From Cladopsammia gracilis (lineage: Eukaryota > Cnidaria > Anthozoa > Scleractinia > Dendrophylliidae), in NCBI GenBank assembly GCA_022457155.1, contig JAJGOT010000059.1:1986001-2050000 (forward strand): a DNA stretch of 64,000 nt, given 5' to 3'. How positions within the stretch are numbered: the stretch's first letter is position 1; each line of letters begins with the position of its first letter. The translations under genes and the position numbers were made by a program. The notes under the pieces are model-generated. The model did no database searches. It was not told the origin of the DNA and saw nothing but the letters and a program-made list of their open reading frames with translations. Shown in pieces: positions 1 to 11,029 of this stretch.

Positions 1-823
1 GCATGATCGTGCGCATGCGTGTAAGCCACAGTGTACCAAGCTGAGGCTTTGAGAAGCATTTCATTCGTGACCTGTGCATTGTCCAACAACTGCTGACCAT
101 CAACACTGAATTCGTTAAAAAATTCGCGCCGGATTTCGGACCGCATCGCGAAGAGCAGGTCGCCAACAGTTGCTGCAATCTCGGTTTTGTCTTTACGCTG
201 GCGATTTCGAAGCTTCAGAAAGCAGCCGGTGAACACTTCAGCCTCAGTTTCAATGCCATACAGACGCATCAGTGCCTCGATTTTGTCACGGTACTTCTGG
301 TACAACTCTCTCGCCTCTTCCATGTACCTGTCGTTTCCAGGAAGAAAAAACGACTTGTCGACTCGCATTTTCTGGCTGTACTTCTCAGACGCCACGTCTT
401 GAAACTTCCGACAACGACGATATAGCTTTCCTAACACCTTTTCTGACGGATAGCTCGGTTTATCACTCTTCATCATAAAATCAGGGCATTCTTTGTTGGA
501 ACCGACTCCTGCCATACTTGGCCACTTTCCCGTCTTGGGAGCATCAACTGCTATAGAATGTATTTCTGCCAAATGTAAACAGATCTTAGATTCAACTCCA
601 CCCTCTTCACAGTCCGCTAAAGCTTTATGCGCGTTGTCAATCACTCCTAACTGATCACTCCGGATGTAATCGACCACGAACTTGGTCATGTGGGTTGCTG
701 TGATTGGTTCATCTTGTTCTTTCTTTTCCTGGGCTTGGTAGTCCATTGGCGGGAAATTCGGTTTCCTTGGTAACAAGCTCTTATTCCAGCAAACGAAGTA
801 GAGATCCCCATCCAGGTCGCCAC
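1..823 (-). other. RdRP catalytic exon (DLDGD), runs off window edge
   Basis: Starts after an acceptor TAG at 826-824. The previous exon ends with G, so the join reads G-G-D-L-D-G-D-L-Y-F-V. The frame stays open for 274 codons to position 1. It contains further cell-type RdRP signatures such as LGVIDNAHKALAD, the C-x-x-LA-x-x-x-x-AVDAPKTG block and KASAWY near the edge. The catalytic aspartates are all present, so the enzyme looks active. Confidence 0.9.
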
Positions 824-3800
824 CTACGATAAAAATACTAAGATTAAAATACTGATTCTCCTTTCGGATTGGTATATATTATGTTTGACGTAAGTTGTGA
901 GAATTTACTAGTACATCCCCAACCCCTCCAAGTCTCCACCTACGATCAAAAATACTAAGATTAACATAATGATTTTCTTTTCGGATTGGTTTATATTTTG
1001 TTTGACATAAGTTGTGAGAATTTACTAGTACATCCCCATCCCCATCCCCATCCAAGTCGCCACCAATGATAAAAAACTAAGATTAAAATACTGATTCTCC
1101 TTTCTGATTGGTTTATATTCTATTTGACGTAAGTTGAAAGGCAGGAAATCTACGGGAGGTGGGACAACGATTTTCAAGAAGCAGTACGGTGCACAAAACA
1201 AAGGCAAAGAAGGCTAGAAAGACAGGGACAGGAAGTGGGGGGAGCCAAGGGCACAGGAGGCAAACGTTTTTAACCCCTCCCACTCCCCCCTCCCCCCTCC
1301 CCCTACCCCACCCACCTCCCTCCGCATTTCGTGTCACAACTTACCTGCCATCTCATTAGGATGGGGCCGTTCTCCTTGACGCGGGAAAACCACACAGTCC
1401 ACAAGATGACTGAGCCCGGGGACTTCTACAGCCTCGAGTTGGCGGACATCTCCCGGATGTAAGCAGGGATTTCTGGTCACCACCACAGGTCCCTTGAGGA
1501 CAAGTTTTTCGTTTTTGTTGAACTGATCCTCGCGGTCTGTACGAGTTGAAACTGCAGAATACTGAACGAAAACCTAATGCGATGAAAGGGTATTGAAAAA
1601 AAATGCGTGAAACACGGAACATTGCGCGAAAATCTAAGGTAATAAAACGGTATTGAAAAGAAACAAAAAAAAAAAACAATGCGTGAAACATGCATCTCTC
1701 TTTACTAGCATTAAAGGATTTGACCCATTTTTTCGTCTAAAAACTCTAGATATAAATTTTGCAGTTGTGATTTTTAAAGCGATCTTGTTTTACAATGTGT
1801 AAGTTAATCTTCAAACAAACGAGAAAAGAAGTAAAGTAAAAAACAGATTTTTGCAAAGCATTTTGAACATACTACGCGAACATGTGTAACATGTGTACGT
1901 TCGCGAGTGGGTCTAAAACGGGGTACATATTTTAGAACCCGTCACCAGAGGGATAATTGACGTACGACGCCCAAGTCTTGCTGCGCTTAACGTTGAGAAA
2001 CAGAACTGACTAGTGTTTCAGCTTGTGTAATGGTGATGAACTAAAAAACATAACATCTGGTACTTTCCTTAGCAGCCGATTGGACTGTGTTATCGCTGAG
2101 GACATGAGCAGGCAATTCTCGCATATTAGATTTTCATTCATAAAAATTTATTACAGAAGAAACAAACCTGTCCTGGTTTTAATACACCTATTTCGTCCAT
2201 GACACCCATCATCAAACGTGCTTCCGCTGGCGGTAGAAGGATGCGGGCTCGGGAGAGAAGTTCGTTGATGTGATTTCTATACATGGCGACAAGCAAGGAT
2301 TTAAAGAACGGTTCAGTTGTTAGCGGTATCCCGGAGCTCGATAAACTGTGGTAGGACACGCCCATCTTGGCCCCAGTTCCCAGCAACTCAACAGCGTCGT
2401 GTTCATTAACCAGCATGCCTGGAAAAGAAAGGAAAGGTAAATTTTTCTGAGAAATTGAGACTCACAGAACACATATTAATCTTGCCCAAGTCTCCACATC
2501 ACATTTTTATTATTATTTTAGATGTTTTATTTTCTTCTTTTTTTTTCCTAGTCGGGCGTTTTTAACCGAGCCTTTGGCTCTGGAGACTTAGGCAACCACT
2601 CTCCACGTTTTCCACGTTAAATTAAGTTACTACTACTATTACTACAACTTTCACATGTTAAATAATTATACATGGAACTAATAAAGCAAGGCTGACTGTA
2701 CAACTGACTTCTTCAGGGTATTCCCTGAAGAAGTCAGGCCATGCCTCTAACGAAATATTGGAAAGAATATACACCAAATTGAAGAAACGTTGACTCGTGA
2801 AAAGCATAAACCATGAACGATGAGACCGAATGGGATTCTGGGTAGGCAGCATTGGCAAGCTAGTAATATTCTATTTCTTGATAATCAAGATGTTTTCTTT
2901 GTTTGAGACTTTTAAGAGCATGATTTATGCATCCTGTGTTAATATAATGTATATTCTGTCACAGACGAAGATTACATTTTCCAACTTCCCAGTAAACCTT
3001 TGGGTCGCATCGTTTATGGTTTATGCTTTTCACCCGACAAAGTTTCTTCAATTTGGTGTACTTATAATCCCAGTTGTACAGCCAGTCTTGCTTTATTAGT
3101 TCCTTGGTATTTATATCAAATTTGCTGCCAAGATCCACCAGGATCCGACGCTTTTGCATTGTCCGTTGGCCCTTGCAGAAATTGACAAATTTTACATGAC
3201 ATCATCGAGCCCGGCATCACGCAATTTTCACGCACCACATGTTTCTTCAGCTTACCTGCCAGTCTGTCCAACATTTTGCTCTGCAGATCAATGAAAACTT
3301 CATCCGGGACACCCAGATTAGATAGCAACATGATGACCTGGTGGTTCAGATAAACGACTTGGGGACGAGATGTCTGTAGTACTTCGAGTCTGCGGTGGAA
3401 GCTATCAAATTTGTGCATGCTTGGACGAAAGAAGGCCTGTTTGCCTGAAAGTGTGGGATCTACTGCAAGGACACCTTTAAAGCCAGCGAATCGAATTTGA
3501 AAGGCGGATGGGATAAAGGGCTTGGCAATTTTCTTGACCACCTACAATAAACCAAGAAATAGAAGAATAGAATTTGTTATTTTAAATAAAGGTGATGTTG
3601 GGTTTCCACTTTCGAGTAATTTTTATGCGCGCACCGACAAAACATTTATTCCAATAATCCATGGCCACCATGTTACCTCTTTGACAAGCTCCTGTGATAT
3701 TCTGCCAACTCCATCAGAAAAGCAGTATTTCTGGTCAGCTGTTTTGACGTCGTCTTCTACGTCATGTAAAGTACCTTGACTGATCTCAATGCCCACGGAG

Positions 3801-6800
3801 TCTATCGAAGTAGAAAAGCACTGTCCCATGCGAGCCATGTACGAAGCCACACACCTGACATTGAAAAAGTACACACACACACGGCAAATAAGCTTTCATC
3901 ATGCTCAAATATATCTATTTTGCTAAAAAACGGTGACGATTATGCGAGATCGGGGAACACTTATCTTTAAATTCAGCGACTAAGCACGTTTAGGAACATA
4001 CGTGTGGACTCGCGATTGTCACGTTTAGGAAGGGTTCTAGCTTTGGTGCAGTGGTTGCCATCATGATATTTCTTTACAAAGAACTTTCCATGTTGTTTTT
4101 TTTCATCGAGATGTGTTAAGTGAAATAAATACGTCTTCTTATGATTTCAATGGGAAGCGAGAAATACAGACTATCCTTAATTTTTCGCTCTTTACACGTC
4201 TCTGATGTTTTAGTTCAGTTAAGGGAAGCAAAATAGTTTCAGTTGATGTTTGGGCAGAAACTAGACACGGCTTACAATTGACGCCGTTTAACTTAGTTTA
4301 GATAATCGCCGTTGGTGTCCTCCTTAGCCTCACAGTAAACAACTCAACCCTTTCACTCCCAGAGTCAATTATGGAGACATGTAGTGTAGTTCTAATTTTT
4401 GAGTCTGTGGACAAAATCCTATGTTGTGACCATTCAAATGAAACCTCTTTAGCAGTACTTTTGCATGGTGCCATTCGTTTTCAATATTTTACAAAATGAA
4501 ATCTGAAATTTTTCTTGAATTTAGTTTTTTGGCACTCTTGGGAGTTAAGGGGTTAAACAACTGGAAATCCCAAGATGAAAGTGATCATGTGTCACGAACG
4601 TGGATACAAACAATTAAATCTGAGTGCCGGACGAAAATCGAACCCATGCCTTCCGATAACAGGTCGGACGCTCAATTCTCTATTTTCGAATTGCCCATAA
4701 TACACTTTGTTTGCCCCCCAAATTTTGCATAAACTATTGTTTTGAAATGCTCTTGGGAATATGCAGTCCTCCCAAGAGCATTAACAAACAAAAGTTTATG
4801 CAAAATTTGGGGGGCAAACAAATTGTATTATGGGCAATTCGAAAATAGAGAATGCAATGGGTCAAAGAGATTTTACGGATAGCTGAGGCATTTTACTAGG
4901 TTCAAGCATAACAGACGTCCCGTATACTGCTAGGTTGAGCAATGTAGAATGCCTCAACTCTTCGTGAGTCCTCGTTGGCTCAATGGATTGGGTATCCGAC
5001 CGGTTATCGATCGTTATCCGAAGGCATTCATTCAATTCTTATCGGAGACTTAGATTTTTTTCTTAGCCCTGACGTCCGTGACATATGAACTTCCATAGTA
5101 TCATTTCTTTCCGAGCTCAAAATTTACCATCGATCTTACAAGCATTATTTAGCTGGAAATCTGCGACTTACTTGATCTGACTGAAGTTTCCCATCCATCT
5201 GCGTATGTAGTCCGGTCGAAGCCTGGGCCCGACAAACCAGCAGCTATGGCCACGAAGCTGACTGTTCGAGGACCCCAAAAAGTGAAACCGCTGACCAGCT
5301 ATCCCCAGCCCTTCATTCAATACGCGGTTAACGCCATCGAGCAGAAGATCTAAGCTCCCTCTTCCTGCAGATAGTTTGGAGAGGTCCTCGTCACGAATAC
5401 TGACACACAGGAAGTTGTCTGTTTCATAATGTCTAAGTACACGATTTTTTACCATGACTTCCGGTGGATACAGTAGTAGCCTCGTTGGTGTGATGACTGC
5501 GCGCTTTATCAGAGCACAATGACCTGGGACGAGCCTTTTTTGTAACCCGGAAGTTGACGGCTTGTTTTGGTTTAGAAACGCTTGGAGGGTCTTCTCGGAA
5601 TCACAGAATTTATCTTGCTCCAAAGCTTTCTTTAACTGCTCCAATCCTGTGCACACCACATTGGAAGGCTTGTATTGCAAAAGGTCGCTGAACATCCCAG
5701 ACACTTTACCGCGAATTACTGGATGCAATGAGACGACACTCTGCGCAGCATATAAGACGTCAAATGGTAAATCAAAAGGGAGATTTCCAGGTGGGAATCT
5801 GCCAAAGCTCTCCTTCACTCGACAATAAAATGGTTTTTTGTCGAATCTATTCTTGATTGCAGCCAACAAATGCATCAGCTGGGTTGATTCTTTGCAGGGA
5901 ATTGTAAAACAATACGTAAAACACTGGCCCCACGCATTGTCGCTGTTCAAGATATCAGGAACTCTTTCCCAGTCATTGTCAAAACTTCGGTGGAGTTGCG
6001 AAGAACGCTCGCGATAATTCGTGATTACATCCGGGTACTCGTCATCTGTCGAGAAACTGTCGGATTCCGATTCATCCAACGAGTCGCTGAAATAATCTTC
6101 GTCGTTTTCGTCATCATCTTGCAGGAAATCGTCATTGACATCTTCTTGCAGACCAAGCTCGTTGTCTACAGACTGGAACAGTCGAGGAGGGTGCTTCACT
6201 GTGAGAAACACTTTGTTCACACCAGCGTCCACGTCGCTGTCCACGACAAGGAAATCTTCGAGCTCGTGGTATCGGAGTTCCAACTTGTAATACCCTTGCG
6301 AGGTAAAAAGTATCGTTAGCATCTTCAGACTGTGGTCGAAATAAACCTGAACATTCTTCATGGTCGGTTCTGAAGGCCATTCGTATCGAAAATGGCTACG
6401 ATTGATGAACGTCCCAAGAAACATGGAATTTGCTGATAGCGAATGAAAAGAATCTTTCGCCTTGTGACGTTTCCTGGGTAGCGAGGCCTGGAGCCAAACC
6501 GGAAGTGGTTCCTCATCTCGGTTCGTCAGACACGAGCACCACTGTTCTGTCACGTGTCTTATGAACGCTTCCTTTGATCGGAATTCTTTATTGCTCTTCT
6601 CTTCGTTTGCTTGTAGTTCAAAGGCCATGTGTTTCTGTTCTGTTCCTACATTGGTCATCGCGGTGGGATGAATGTTTTTCATGGACATAACTTCGAAGTT
6701 GTTCTCCAAAAAGTTTATTACGCGTGTACAATTTTCCAGGCTTTCCAGATAATGCACCGAAATAGTTATGCGCGGGTTGAAGCGCTCGATGAAAATATTT

Positions 6801-8983
6801 TCATTGGTTTCTTCGTTTGAAGGAGAAGAAAAACTCGGAGTTTTTACCTCGCATCCAAATTCCTCTGCTTGTGATTCCTGTTTCTTGTTCGCCATTAGAT
6901 GTCTAATTGCTTTTTCCATGTTCCTTTCTTTAAGAGCTACATCTTCTGCTTCTTGTTTTTGCTTTTCATTGCAAATCACGACAAACTTGCTGTCGGGTCG
7001 ACGGGACGCGCGCCCGCGGGTCTGTACAAGCGCGCGTAAGGTAGCCGCGCCTTCAAAGCGGATGACCAGGTTACATACGGGAACGTCAAGACCTTCCTCC
7101 AGAACACTGGTGCTAATAAGAAGTTTCGTCTTGCCTGATCTGAAGCTCTGTAACAACACTTCTTGTTCATCTACCCACGCCATTCCGTCATAACTTCCCT
7201 GACCGTGGCCGACAAAAGCTTCGGGATTCAACTTTTCTTTCACTTCCGGGATAGCCCCGATCTTCGCGCATAGCTTATAAGCTGTCTTGCGCATGTTGAC
7301 AAAGATGATACCTCTGGACGTTTCATCTTGTTGCGCGCGGGAGACAAACTGCTTTATGTGCCCCACAAGAATATTATATTTGTCCGACGTGGGGAACTCT
7401 TCCTCAACCGAGATGTTGGCTAAGTTTCTAAGATCTATAAATGTGGGGTGTAATCCAACCATCTTCTTCAGGGCGCTGTCTTTTGGAGAAACAGCATGGA
7501 TAGTGCGATAAACGGATTCTCTGAGGCATTCCATTGCATGCTTGTAGCCAAGAACCTCACTAACATCCACAATACTGAGCATTTGCATTACGTGTTCCCC
7601 AGCTATCAACGTTTTGATTTTTCTTTTGTCACCATGGCAATCGTCGATCAGTCGTCTTAGCACTCCTCTAAAATTATGCGAAAACACAGGAAGTTCTAAA
7701 GCCCGTGCGTTGTCTATGAAAGCGGTCCTCAAGTGTTGAATGTGATCCTGTATGAATCTCTGGACACGTATTTGGCAGGTGTTCATGGCGGATACTGTGT
7801 CGTACAATGTATCAGGATTGTTTACATTCTCCACAAGGTCTTCTGACTCAACCGGTGTCGAAACTTCACAACTGAGGTTGTGCAATAAGTTCTGAAGCTT
7901 CTCCGTGGTTCTTTCAACAGTAGCCTCTCCGGCTGGTGACGCAGACAAACCCAGTACAACAGGTTTAAACTTGTCTTGAGTGTGGTGATAGTACTCCATG
8001 ATCTGATAATACTGATGGTTGCCATGGCAATGATGAGCCTCGTCGAAAACCAGAACAGAAATGTCAGAGAGACAAATCACTGGGTTTTTCTCTTCGGCTA
8101 AAAAATTTAAAAAAATCTGATGCGTTAAAACCAATACATCAATTTCTTGATTTGCTAATGCTTCGTGCACTGCTTTCTGTTGTGGCCCTTCCATTTCACC
8201 GACCAACGTTTCCACCCTCAAATCTGGTACCTGGGACTTTATATAGCCACTCTGTTGGTAAACCAATGGGATTCGGTCAACTAGGAACACCATCAATTTG
8301 TCCGGATTGAGCTTCTTCATACAGCTCAATACCATCGCTGCAATCAAGGTCTTACCTGAGCCCGTAGGTAAGTAGACCAGCGTGTTTCCGTGCATGGCAG
8401 ACAGGAAAAGCTCACGCTGGTAGTCCCGCGGGCGCTGGCGCGTTAAAGAATCGATTTCCCGCGAGGTATGACTAAGCCCGCTGGTGTCGCAGTAAATCAT
8501 GGGCTCGCTTGGTCGGCGAGCAGACAAACGTGTTGAACTATACGACACATTAATTACTTCAATGCCACAGCTCTTTTCAAGCCTCTCACGTACTTTCGAC
8601 AGTTTCTTCGATCTAATCTCTTCACCATTATGAACAAAGTAGACATTGTCAATCTTGTAGCAGATCAGTTCTTTCGATCCTAATCTTGTAATGTTCCCGA
8701 CGTGTTTTCCACATTGAGGCCCGCGACAATGAACTATATAAGGACAATATTGCGCGCTCTTTCCACCTCTTGAATTCTCGACCTTGGTAAGCTTTGCATA
8801 TGCCTCATCTTCTTTTCTTTGTTTCACAGCAAGATGACATTGGGATGGTGGCACAGTAGCTAACATAAGAATTTCACTTTTTGCTAGTTCTGTCCGGCAC
8901 TCATCACAATGGAGGGTGACCGAGCCCGACTGAGCCCTTGAAGCCATTGGTAATCCTGGTAATCCTCGTTTTACATCCAAGAT
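1..8983 (-). CDS. RIG-I-CTD / DExH helicase / cellular RNA-dependent RNA polymerase fusion (3' end beyond window)
   Basis: Exons joined by GT-AG sites with matching phases: 8983-5172, 3854-3677, 3541-3256, 2418-2168, 1573-1345 and 823-1. From the first in-frame ATG (8947) at least 1847 codons are open; the frame continues off the window. In order: C-x2-C (residues 14, 17) and C-x4-C (74, 79) like the RIG-I C-terminal domain; Walker A PTGSGKT (194-200); DEAH (302-305); SAS (335-337); motif VI QTRGRASR (642-649); a Dicer-dimerisation-like segment (~720-805); an acidic linker (934-972); then eukaryotic RdRP with RRWMGNFSQI, ARMGQCFSTS, FSDGVGRIS, FQIRFAGFKGVLAVDP, MMGVMDEIG, VKGP-like and NPCLHPGDV blocks, and catalytic DLDGD at 1576-1580. 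Known family roles: dsRNA-end binding, ATP-driven dsRNA translocation, primer-independent RNA synthesis. The fusion is seen directly in one 3.8-kb exon that already enters the RdRP domain. A role in RNAi or antiviral defence is inference. The true start is uncertain: a good acceptor at 8984-8986 suggests an upstream exon. Confidence 0.92.
804..1136 (-). repeat. Three tandem copies (~110-124 bp) of the catalytic-exon splice junction
   Basis: Copies start near 804, 914 and 1031. Each carries the acceptor region plus the first ~20 bases of the catalytic exon. Copy 1 is the real exon start. Copy 2 keeps the TAG acceptor (942-940) but reads GDLEGLGMY then stop. Copy 3 has lost the acceptor (TTG) and carries an expanded GATGGG run that would read DGDGDGD. 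Copies 2 and 3 look non-functional. Confidence 0.8.
1274..1325. repeat. Pyrimidine-rich C/T tract in the last RdRP intron
   Basis: Nearly pure C with T and A on the plus strand, in the intron between the NPCLHPGD exon and the catalytic exon. On the transcribed strand it is G-rich, so the pre-mRNA could form G-quadruplex structure. No coding signal. Confidence 0.6.
2674..3103. mobile_element. Long-inverted-repeat (foldback) MITE in an RdRP intron
   Basis: Arms of about 32 bp (2674-2705 and 3072-3103) match in reverse complement with few mismatches, and a second matching pair lies further in (about 2765-2825 and 3003-3065). No transposase is encoded. A separate perfect 15-bp stem sits at 2705-2738. 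It lies between RdRP exons 3541-3256 and 2418-2168. Confidence 0.7.
4346..4555 (+). mobile_element. MITE of the VNTR-bearing family, one repeat unit
   Basis: Imperfect terminal inverted repeats (AACCCTTTCACTCCCAGAGT at the left; the right end GCACTCTTGGGAGTTAAGGGG is its near complement) enclose one copy of the 87-bp unit (GAGTCTGTGGACAAAATCC ... CATGGTGCCATT). The same element occurs with several internal units at 40955-41605 and 48312-48885. It sits in the first intron inside the RdRP domain. Confidence 0.65.
4607..5050. repeat. tRNA-like SINE fragments flanking the palindromic MITE
   Basis: Minus strand 4674-4617 and plus strand 4970-5050 both resemble a tRNA half with a GTCCGACCTGTTATC / ATCCGACCGGTTATC stretch and a box-B-like GGTTCGA on the left copy. 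They are degenerate and cannot fold into a proper tRNA, so I call SINE remnants and not a tRNA gene. Confidence 0.35.
4675..4853. mobile_element. Palindromic MITE in an RdRP intron
   Basis: About 60-bp arms are near-perfect inverted repeats (ATTCTCTATTTTCGAATTG at the left edge, its complement at the right edge), with a second inner stem around CTCTTGGGA. No coding capacity. It is inserted within a tRNA-like repeat (see flanking entry). Confidence 0.7.
5172..8983 (-). other. Large exon: RIG-I-CTD-like module, helicase, start of RdRP
   Basis: One uninterrupted exon holds the whole helicase and the first RdRP blocks (VITPTRLLLYPPEV, IRDEDLSKLS, RFHFLGSSNSQLR), so the fusion does not depend on gene prediction across introns. 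The donor at 5171-5166 reads GTAAGT after ATC AA, and the next exon completes the lysine codon. The 5' boundary is a pyrimidine-rich acceptor ending in CAG at 8984. Translation could start at the ATG at 8947 or further upstream. Confidence 0.88.
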
Positions 8984-8989
8984 CTGCCA

Positions 8990-10440
8990 AGAGAGATAAC
9001 AATTGAATGTGATATATATTCTCTCGATTTTTGTCGCAAATTCACATCATTACATTTACCAAAAATGAGAGCAATCCCTCTCTTCGAGGCTTATGTGCTC
9101 TGATCGCGGTCAAGTTCTTAAAGTTCTTAATGCGTCAGCTGACAAACCCCACTCTTAAAAGAGTTACTATTAGGAGCCGTAGCCAACATGGCAGGCAAAT
9201 CAAAATTAGATCGCATGGCAGGCAAATCAAAATTAGATCGCAACCAGTTCACGCGCTCGCCCACGAGAGGAAGAGAACAACTAATTCAATGCCAAGCTCG
9301 TTCCCGAGATATTCTCAGACCATCCCCATAAAATGATTCGTTTTCCCTAATGCCCTACCTCTCGTTCGTGAAAGTGGGTTGGTCGGTCGGGCAAAAAGAA
9401 CTGAAGAATTGGCTGAGGGAGCCTGAGACTAAGTAAAAATCTGGATGCTAAGTAAGAAGGCCTGGTTAATAAGTTGGCTTGATAACTGATGATGTTGAGA
9501 GATATATGAATGACATCCACAAATATTTCAGATTTAATAAACAGGCTAGTAAAGGGCAGCGATGTCTATTTAAAGAAAATGAAGTCTTGACCACATTGTT
9601 TTCTTTTATAAAAGAGTGCGACTGAATTAGTTAAAAATTTAAATATATTTTTTCTTTGTCTCATACTCACGCTCGTGACACGATGATACATATTTCTAAT
9701 TTCATTACCAAGCTTAAAATTTACCATTTCTGTTTAATTATCATTTCAATTTTTGTTGATCAACAAATATGTTGATTGCATGACATTTTTGCTTCAGCTG
9801 TTTCCTTGCGTGACTTTTGTCGCGCTTTCTCTGATCCAAACTTTATACGAATCAAAATGTTACTCCCCTAGGAGTTAAACTTTATAATAATCTTGCATGT
9901 ACTCATGTTTAATATCAATGTTATGTGTTGAGAAGCCCTCAGCTCCTGTTCAACACACCTGCATAAATCATCTATTGCTGCTGCAGCCAAAAAATTAAAT
10001 GACGATAAGGTGTCAGACGTTTATTTAAGCTAGGCTAAAACAGCTAGTGTATAAATTTTTTCGTGCAATATTTCAGGCGGCCAGACCAGGCTTCTTCAGG
10101 TATAAGATGTTACTAAGATTTACAATGTGTTATTCGATACAACTTTTACAAGAAGAATTTCGCAATGTAGAAGAATATCGCTGATACAGAAAATAGAATA
10201 GAGGATGATTTTTATAATGAGAAAATCGGAAATATGTATTATGTTTCATCACGTTTGTTTTAATATCTCGTTAGGTTCTAAAGTATAAGCTTAATGGTTC
10301 CCTGGCTTTAGGTTTAGAGTCACGAGAAGTGAAATAGGTTCTAAAGGAATTAGTTGCATGTCAGAGACATTATTAAATAAATTGTCTGGCATTTGAAAAC
10401 ATTCCTACCAAAAATCGTTCGCCAGGATGCACATATTGAT
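8990..10440. other. No gene recognised upstream of the helicase-RdRP exon
   Basis: Contains a perfect 27-bp tandem duplication at 9187-9240 next to the sequence GCCAACATGGC, then AT-rich sequence. It may hold the promoter or an untranslated exon of the minus-strand gene, but I see no TATA box or start codon I can defend. Confidence 0.4.
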
Positions 10441-10510
10441 AATATATCATGCTTACTTCCTTGTCCGCTTTTTCTTTTGATGTTTTACTGCTTTCTTTAT
10501 CTAGACTTAC

Positions 10511-10690
10511 CTTTAATTTGTCAATTAAATGGGAAATAAACAAGCGATGCTGTCCTAGGAGAAGAACCTCAAATCCTTTCGAAATAGAATCCAGCGTCTT
10601 CGAATTACATTTCCTTGAACGCGCCGTCCGATTTCTCGGAAATATGATTACGCAAATGTGAATGTCACGCCATGACGTGTCATGTCACGC
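10511..10690 (-). other. Possible upstream exon of the helicase-RdRP gene
   Basis: On the minus strand an open frame of about 58 codons ends at a perfect donor (AAAG|GTAAGT, donor bases 10510-10505) in phase 0, matching the frame in which the 8983 exon begins (ATC TTG GAT). The encoded text ends in a helical-looking LGQHRLFISHLIDKLK. I see no start codon, no clear acceptor and no recognisable domain, so it could be a chance open frame or a 5'UTR exon. Confidence 0.25.
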
Positions 10691-10740
10691 CATGACGAAT
10701 AGTTTTAAATTTCAACAAGTAGCCCGATGGGCTTCGAAAC

Positions 10741-11025
10741 TGGCTCGTTTGGTCTCAGTTTCCACCCGGTTTTCATTTTAGAGTTTTGTATTGGCAATTA
10801 TGGAACTCTCTTCCGGATTTGTTTCGAACATCTACTTTTACGGATTTTAAGCGTAGAATATTAAATTATGACTTATTTTAGTAGCATCATGGTAACTAGT
10901 TTTATAATGTATAGTTTTATAGTAGTTTTAGAATTTGTAGTTTTATTATGTATATAGTCTAGTATATTTGTAGCATTTTATTGTATTTTTGTATGTAATC
11001 CACAATATACAATCTAGAATCTATC
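10741..11025 (+). mobile_element. 3' remnant of a LINE (non-LTR retrotransposon)
   Basis: In one plus frame the sequence reads LYWQLWNSLPDLFRTSTF then TDFKRRI and a stop at 10879-10881. This is the typical end of a CR1/L2-like reverse transcriptase ORF (WNSLPD ... FKRRI). An AT-rich 3'UTR follows. Everything 5' is missing, so this is a dead 5'-truncated copy. Confidence 0.65.
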
Positions 11026-11029
11026 AATA

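Noticed and set aside
5168..8980. Plain Dicer or plain RIG-I gene
   Set aside because: No RNase III or PAZ domain follows the helicase; instead RdRP motifs begin in the same exon.
1..8983. Endogenous viral RdRP or contamination
   Set aside because: The motif set (DLDGD, ARMGQCFS, FQIRFAGFKG) is that of cellular two-barrel RdRPs, not viral GDD polymerases; the gene has spliceosomal introns and shares repeats with the rest of the window.
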